This document shows, one piece after another, positions 12,432 through 16,612 of a DNA stretch of 16,612 nt. Within the stretch, counting starts at the first letter, position 1, and each line of letters opens with the position of its first letter. The stretch is from the NCBI RefSeq assembly GCF_020559915.1, contig NZ_JAJCLZ010000031.1, forward strand, positions 1-16,612, read 5' to 3'. The notes under the pieces were generated by a model that made no database searches, had not been told where the DNA came from, and worked only from the letters and a program-made list of their open reading frames with translations. The stretch comes from Ruminococcus sp. 210702-SL.1.03. GTDB taxonomy: Bacteria; Bacillota; Clostridia; Oscillospirales; Ruminococcaceae. Made by a program: the position numbers and the translations under genes.

Positions 12432-13794
12432 ACCGCTAAAACAGCGCAAAACCATACCGTACAACTTTGGCGAGAAGCATAAACAGTATATCTGCCGCTG
12501 TACGATCAGCATGATAAACTGTGCAGAGGGCGCTGTCAGAGCAGGAAAAACGGTCGATAATGTTGTAGCTTTTTGTCACGAGATAGAAAATACAAATGAC
12601 AAAATACACCTTGCATCTGCCTCAACTGTCGGAAATGCGAAAATAATCCTCGGCGACTGCAATGGCTTCGGCATCGAACACTGGTTCAGAGGTCAGTGCC
12701 GCTGGGGCAAGTACAAAGGCAACGAGGCTCTTATCATAAGAGGTCCGAAAACGCATTACAGAGAGCGCATCGTAATATTCACGGGCGCGATGATGGAAAA
12801 CAGTTTCAAATCTATCCGCGGCAACTCTTACGGTATGTGGATAGGTACGGAGATAAATCTTCACGCTAAAAGCTTTGTCAAAGAAGCTATGAACAGAACC
12901 ATTGCCGCAGATAAGCGCAAGGTGTTCTGGGACTTGAACCCCGACAATCCGAAAGCGTGGATATACACAGATTTTATCGACAAATACGCCGCGGATACAA
13001 AGGCAGGAACATTCGTCGGCGGATATAACTACGAGCATTTTACCATTGACGATAACGTCAATATCTCCGATGAGCGCAAAGCAGAGGTCAAATCACAGTA
13101 CGATATAACATCATTGTGGTACAAGCGTGACATACTAGGTTTGCGCATAGCTGCGGAGGGACTTATCTTTCAGAGCTTTGCCAATAACCCCGAGAACTAC
13201 ACGCTGACAGTTTCTGAGCTTGATAAAAACAGGATCACATCAATACAGATCGGTATAGATTTCGGCGGCAACAAGTCAAAGACAACTTTTGTAGCGACGG
13301 CTTTTGTTGACGGCTTTAAAAAGCTTATAGTTGTTGCAGACCATAAAATAGACGGCGGCAAGGGCGAGGTCAGCCCTGAGATCATAAACACTGATTTTAT
13401 ACGTTTCGTAAAGACGTTATATCAGCGATATAACCCTATTCTGATAAAATTCGCATGGGCGGATAACGAGAACCAAGCTGTCATAAACGGCTTGCGGATA
13501 GCCTGCATAAGAGCAAGGCTGCTTGTCAAGATAGTTGACTGTTACAAAGCCCCGCGCAACGGCAGAATATCGCTGCTTACGTCGATGATGTCACAGGGCA
13601 GATTTTTTGTGCTGGAAAACTGCAAAAACGTCATCGGCAGCTTGTCAGAGCAGATATGGGATCCTAAGATAAAAGACAAAGATGAGCGTCTTGACGACGG
13701 CACTTGCGACATAGACACCGCCGATGCGTTGGAGTACAGTTTCAGCAAGTTCATCAAGCCGTTAATGCTTGCAGGAGGTGAAAACGTTGAATAG
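12418..13794 (+). CDS. terL: Terminase large subunit (PBSX-type)
   Basis: 458 aa; GAGGAGG lies before ATG 12418. The ATPase domain shows Walker A GAVRAGKT (38-45, Lys44) and the Walker B/glutamate region MWIGTEINL. The C-terminal nuclease has RNase H-like acidic residues: Asp281 in IGIDFGGNKSKTTF, Asp in WADNENQAV and a late Asp cluster in DGTCDIDTADALEY. The enzyme cuts phage DNA and pumps it into the prohead. The sequence style is PBSX/A118 rather than Mu gp28. It overlaps the portal gene by 8 bases. Confidence 0.95.
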   Translation: MAKSKPLKQRKTIPYNFGEKHKQYICRCTISMINCAEGAVRAGKTVDNVVAFCHEIENTNDKIHLASASTVGNAKIILGDCNGFGIEHWFRGQCRWGKYKGNEALIIRGPKTHYRERIVIFTGAMMENSFKSIRGNSYGMWIGTEINLHAKSFVKEAMNRTIAADKRKVFWDLNPDNPKAWIYTDFIDKYAADTKAGTFVGGYNYEHFTIDDNVNISDERKAEVKSQYDITSLWYKRDILGLRIAAEGLIFQSFANNPENYTLTVSELDKNRITSIQIGIDFGGNKSKTTFVATAFVDGFKKLIVVADHKIDGGKGEVSPEIINTDFIRFVKTLYQRYNPILIKFAWADNENQAVINGLRIACIRARLLVKIVDCYKAPRNGRISLLTSMMSQGRFFVLENCKNVIGSLSEQIWDPKIKDKDERLDDGTCDIDTADALEYSFSKFIKPLMLAGGENVE

Positions 13795-15253
13795 TCAGAT
13801 CATTAACTGGCTCAATAATCAGTTTGGGTACACCATTTCCAATGATTATTACAGCAAGATAGATGTATGGAAAGACTGGTGGAAGGGATTTCACCAGCCG
13901 TTTCACCGCATTGTATATGAAAACGGAGAAAAGCGAAAAAGCCGCGATATGTATACCATGAAGATGGCAAAAAAGGTCTGCGAGGACTGGGCGGCTATAC
14001 TTATCAATGACAAGACAGCCGTGAAAATAGCCGATGAAACTACTCAGCGCTTTATCAGCGGCGACACTGAAAACGGCGGCGTATTTGGCAGCAACAACTT
14101 CTGGGATCAGGCAAACGACCTTATGGAAAAGATGATGTATTCCGGCACTTGTGCCGTTGTCATACGCCTGAAAAATGCACCGATAAATTCTGAGGGCAGG
14201 CTTATCCCATCGCCTGATACAAGGATAGATCTTAACTACCTTGAAGCTGACAAGATAATCCCTCTTACGATAGACAACGGCGACATTACAGAGGCGGCTT
14301 TTTGTTCCGACATATGCCACAGGGGAAACCACAGGCTGTATCTTGAGATACACAGATTTGAAAATGGTGAGTATGTTATAGAAAACCATATTTTCCGAAC
14401 TGACAGCAAGCAGAAAGAACTGCTTTTTGAAGAAGAGCTGCCAAACGGCGTGCCCAAGATAATACGAACGGGTGCGGACAAGCCTTGGTTCTCTATCTGT
14501 AAACCTGCTATCGTCAATCCGTTTGAAGATAACTGCGGAATGGGCTGTGCTGTTTTTGCTGACGCGATAGATAACCTCAAGGGCATAGACCTTGCCTTCA
14601 ACAACTTCTGCTCCGATTTTTGGCTCGGTCAGAAAAAGGTATTCCTCAACAAAAATATGTTTGCGGATATGACGGGCAGTAAAAAGATCGCACCAGACGA
14701 GGTCAATCAGCAGTTGTTTTATTACATCGGTGAAACTATGGACGACGGCACAGCTAAAAGCCTTGTACAGGAGCATAACCCCGAACTGCGCGTGGCTGAC
14801 AATACGGCAGGCATACAGGCTCAGCTTGATTACCTCAGCTTTAAGGTCGGCTTTGGCACTAAGCACTATCAGTTTAACAGCGGCAGTATAGTCACGGCTA
14901 CTCAGTACACAGGCGACAAGCAGGACTTGATACAAAATGCCCACAAGCATTTTATCAAAGTAGAAAGCTTCCTGCACCGTCTTGTCAAAACTTTGCTTTG
15001 GATAGGTCACAACTACATAGACAGCAGCATCAAAGATGACGCGCTTATATCCGTGGTATTTGACCAGTCACCACTCGTTGACGAAAATGCCGAACGGCAG
15101 CGCGACAAAGACGATGTAGCAGCGGGCTTGATGCAGCGTTGGGAATACCGTGTTAAATGGTACGGTGAATCGGAAGCTGACGCTAAGCGGCGGCTTGCCG
15201 ACGGAGATCCTACCGACGATGAGCTTATGGGCTTTGAGGACGGTGAGGAATAA
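13787..15253 (+). CDS. Portal protein (A118/SPP1-type)
   Basis: 488 aa from TTG 13787, eight bases after GGAGG; the upstream start would lie before that site. Typical A118/SPP1 portal features: N-terminal INWLNNQFGY and the DVWKDWWKGFH motif, a central domain with MKMAKKVCEDWAAILINDKT, and the late TQYTGDKQDLIQNAHKHFIK segment. It forms the ring at the capsid vertex through which DNA passes. It differs from the Mu gp29 type. An antisense reading frame across its span (13754-15010) is a shadow. Confidence 0.92.
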   Translation: MNSQIINWLNNQFGYTISNDYYSKIDVWKDWWKGFHQPFHRIVYENGEKRKSRDMYTMKMAKKVCEDWAAILINDKTAVKIADETTQRFISGDTENGGVFGSNNFWDQANDLMEKMMYSGTCAVVIRLKNAPINSEGRLIPSPDTRIDLNYLEADKIIPLTIDNGDITEAAFCSDICHRGNHRLYLEIHRFENGEYVIENHIFRTDSKQKELLFEEELPNGVPKIIRTGADKPWFSICKPAIVNPFEDNCGMGCAVFADAIDNLKGIDLAFNNFCSDFWLGQKKVFLNKNMFADMTGSKKIAPDEVNQQLFYYIGETMDDGTAKSLVQEHNPELRVADNTAGIQAQLDYLSFKVGFGTKHYQFNSGSIVTATQYTGDKQDLIQNAHKHFIKVESFLHRLVKTLLWIGHNYIDSSIKDDALISVVFDQSPLVDENAERQRDKDDVAAGLMQRWEYRVKWYGESEADAKRRLADGDPTDDELMGFEDGEE

Positions 15254-16612
15254 TGCTGTCACCTCAGACACTGCACGACCTGCCTAATGAGATGGTAGAT
15301 CTCGTCAACGAAGTGCAGGAAGAGATACTGCGAAGCATTGCAAAAAAGCTTGTAAAGGCAGACTACCTAACCCCATCGGCGGAATGGCAGCTATATAAAG
15401 CGGCTCAGCTGAGGATGTCAACCAAAGAGATAAATGAGCTGCTTGCAAAATACACTGGCAAGTCAGTGCGCGAGATCAAGCGGCTCTATACCGCCGCCTG
15501 CAAAGAGGCGATAAGCAACGATGCCAAGATATACCGCGCGTATGGCAAGGACTGCTCCTCTGCTCTAAGGTCGGTCGCGTTATCCAACACGCTAAATGCA
15601 GGTATCAAAAACGCAGGCGGAATGACAAAAAATCTTTGCCGCTCTATGGTGGATTCCTCGCGCGATACCGTAACGCATCTTATGGACAATGCGTGGCTTA
15701 AAATACAAAGCGGAGCGTTTTCTTATCAAGACGCCATCTATAATGCGGTATCTGAGCTTGCGGCAAACGGCATTACCAAAGTGACCTATGCAAGCGGGCG
15801 TACTGATTGGGCAGACGTTGCTGTACGGCGCGCTGTTATGACGGGCATAAGCCAGACCGCAGGTCAGATGCAGCTTGATCTCGCCGCGGAAATGGACTGC
15901 GATCTTGTAGAGGTAACGGCTCATATGGGTGCGCGCCCATCTCATGCGATGTGGCAGGGCAAGGTATACAGCATTTCGGGCAAGACTAAGAAATATCCCA
16001 AGCTCTCCGTTGCTACGGGCTACGGCACAGGTGCGGGACTTAAAGGTTGGAACTGCCGCCATGATTTTTATCCGTTCTTTGAAGGCTTGTCGAAGCGTGC
16101 AAATATGCCTGTGGACATTGCCGAAAGCAACAAGCAGTACGCATTGTCGCAGCGCCAGCGGGCAATGGAGCGCACGATACGCGCTTCAAAACGCAGATTG
16201 GCGGCGCTGGACGGCGCTATATCCGCCGCTGACGATGAGCAATTAAAGATAAATCTGCAAAAGCAGTTTGATAAACATTCTGCTATCTTAAAAGAAAAGG
16301 AAAAGCGGCTTGATGAGTTCTGCGCTGATAATGACCTGTTCCCCGAAAACGACAGGGTGCGCGTAGTTGGATTTGGCAAAAGCGTTTCGCAAAAAGCGGT
16401 ACATGGAAACAAGAAATATCTTGCAAAAAAGCTTGACAAATCTATTATTAATGGTACAATAGATAGTAAGGAATATTCTGAGATGCTGAAGGCAAGGACT
16501 ATAATTGATAAGGATTCACTTGATTCAAACCACAAAGCTCTTCCTAAGACAGGAAAGGCACATAGTATAGTTGATCTTGTTGAAAATGGAAAAGTAGTTC
16601 AACGAAGGATAT
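15253..16612 (+). CDS. MuF-type minor capsid protein, C-terminus beyond window
   Basis: At least 453 aa, open to the window edge. ATG 15253 shares its A with the portal stop (TAATG). The MuF/minor-capsid-2 core shows AHMGARPSHAMWQGKVYSI (from 223) and GLKGWNCRHDFYPFF (from 262). A charged coiled coil follows (about 280-355). From about residue 385 the base composition turns clearly AT-rich and the protein continues as an extra domain (KTGKAHSIVDLVENGKVVQR). MuF proteins help head assembly and often carry C-terminal toxin or enzyme modules. The tail here may be such a module but its identity cannot be read from the part present. Confidence 0.88.
   Translation, partial: MLSPQTLHDLPNEMVDLVNEVQEEILRSIAKKLVKADYLTPSAEWQLYKAAQLRMSTKEINELLAKYTGKSVREIKRLYTAACKEAISNDAKIYRAYGKDCSSALRSVALSNTLNAGIKNAGGMTKNLCRSMVDSSRDTVTHLMDNAWLKIQSGAFSYQDAIYNAVSELAANGITKVTYASGRTDWADVAVRRAVMTGISQTAGQMQLDLAAEMDCDLVEVTAHMGARPSHAMWQGKVYSISGKTKKYPKLSVATGYGTGAGLKGWNCRHDFYPFFEGLSKRANMPVDIAESNKQYALSQRQRAMERTIRASKRRLAALDGAISAADDEQLKINLQKQFDKHSAILKEKEKRLDEFCADNDLFPENDRVRVVGFGKSVSQKAVHGNKKYLAKKLDKSIINGTIDSKEYSEMLKARTIIDKDSLDSNHKALPKTGKAHSIVDLVENGKVVQRRI
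16433..16485 (+). promoter_or_regulatory. Internal promoter and ribosome site inside the minor capsid gene
   Basis: TTGACA (16433-16438), 16 bases, TACAAT (16455-16460), then AAGGA (16468-16472) ten bases before an in-frame ATG (16483-16485, codon 411). It lies at the start of the AT-rich C-terminal extension. It could give separate expression of that domain or be a relic of a formerly free gene. Chance occurrence in AT-rich DNA is possible. Confidence 0.45.

Larger units (their letters stand above)
1304..16612. mobile_element. Mu-like transposable prophage, left part (right end outside window)
   Basis: Gene content and order follow Mu: leftward repressor, Ner-like protein, DDE transposase A, ATPase B, GemA, Mor, gp25/26/27-like proteins, terminase, portal, MuF. 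The left end is placed at 1304 because the CRISPR repeat breaks off there and the next bases are TG, the dinucleotide that starts Mu-group elements. The repressor operon begins under 500 bp further in, as expected for such an end. The packaging genes resemble A118/PBSX/SPP1-type phages rather than Mu itself. The exact left boundary is inference; the prophage identity is well supported. Confidence 0.88.

Noticed and set aside
13754..15010. 418-residue antisense frame
   Set aside because: Lies wholly opposite the portal gene, with no ribosome site or family pattern; shadow of a biased codon use.

Overview
The window joins two things. Positions 1-1303 hold a CRISPR array with a type I-C-like repeat: 20 repeats and 19 complete spacers, with no cas gene in view. 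From about 1304 to the right edge lies the left two-fifths or so of a Mu-like transposable prophage (the total size is not visible). The host looks like a member of the Bacillota, probably class Clostridia and perhaps an Oscillospiraceae/Ruminococcus-type gut or rumen bacterium. This rests on strong AGGAGG-type ribosome sites, frequent TTG/GTG starts, heavy ATA use beside GCG/CGC codons, a LoaP-like NusG paralogue and A118/PBSX-type packaging genes. The taxon is inference.

The last repeat (1275-1306) is perfect for 29 bases and then stops matching exactly where the sequence becomes TGTTGC. Transposable phages of the Mu group begin with TG. The distance from there to a leftward repressor operon also fits a Mu left end. 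I therefore read 1303/1304 as the junction of a prophage that inserted into a CRISPR repeat. The rest of the array should lie past the unseen right end of the prophage.

Prophage layout. 1304-1790: end region with iterated short motifs and a leftward terminator. 1791-3167 (minus): a TPR-like protein and an S24/LexA-type repressor in one operon. 3168-3361: control region with a consensus early promoter and two inverted operator copies. 3362-10005 (plus): a tight early operon with small phage proteins, a Ner-like HTH protein, transposase A (DDE), ATPase B, DUF6906-like, Cys-rich and AbrB/zinc-ribbon proteins, a coiled-coil protein, GemA and the Mor activator. 10040-10085: inverted repeat (terminator and possible middle promoter). 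10104-11705: Mu gp25-, gp26- and gp27-like proteins, then a LoaP-like NusG paralogue. 11706-11966: leader with a candidate promoter, a hairpin and a strong intrinsic terminator. 11967 to the edge: small-terminase-like protein, large terminase, A118/SPP1-type portal and a MuF-type minor capsid protein cut by the window edge.

How it may work together: the repressor shuts the early promoter. When relieved, the early operon makes the transposition proteins and Mor. Mor would open the next operon, whose last gene is the NusG paralogue. That protein would let RNA polymerase read through the terminator in front of the head and packaging genes. No Mu C-like late activator is visible, so a LoaP-type antitermination switch may do its job. 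The other striking signal is in the spacers: several cover promoters, operators, a ribosome site with start codon, or a tRNA 3' end of other elements. Two of them overlap to rebuild one consensus phage promoter.
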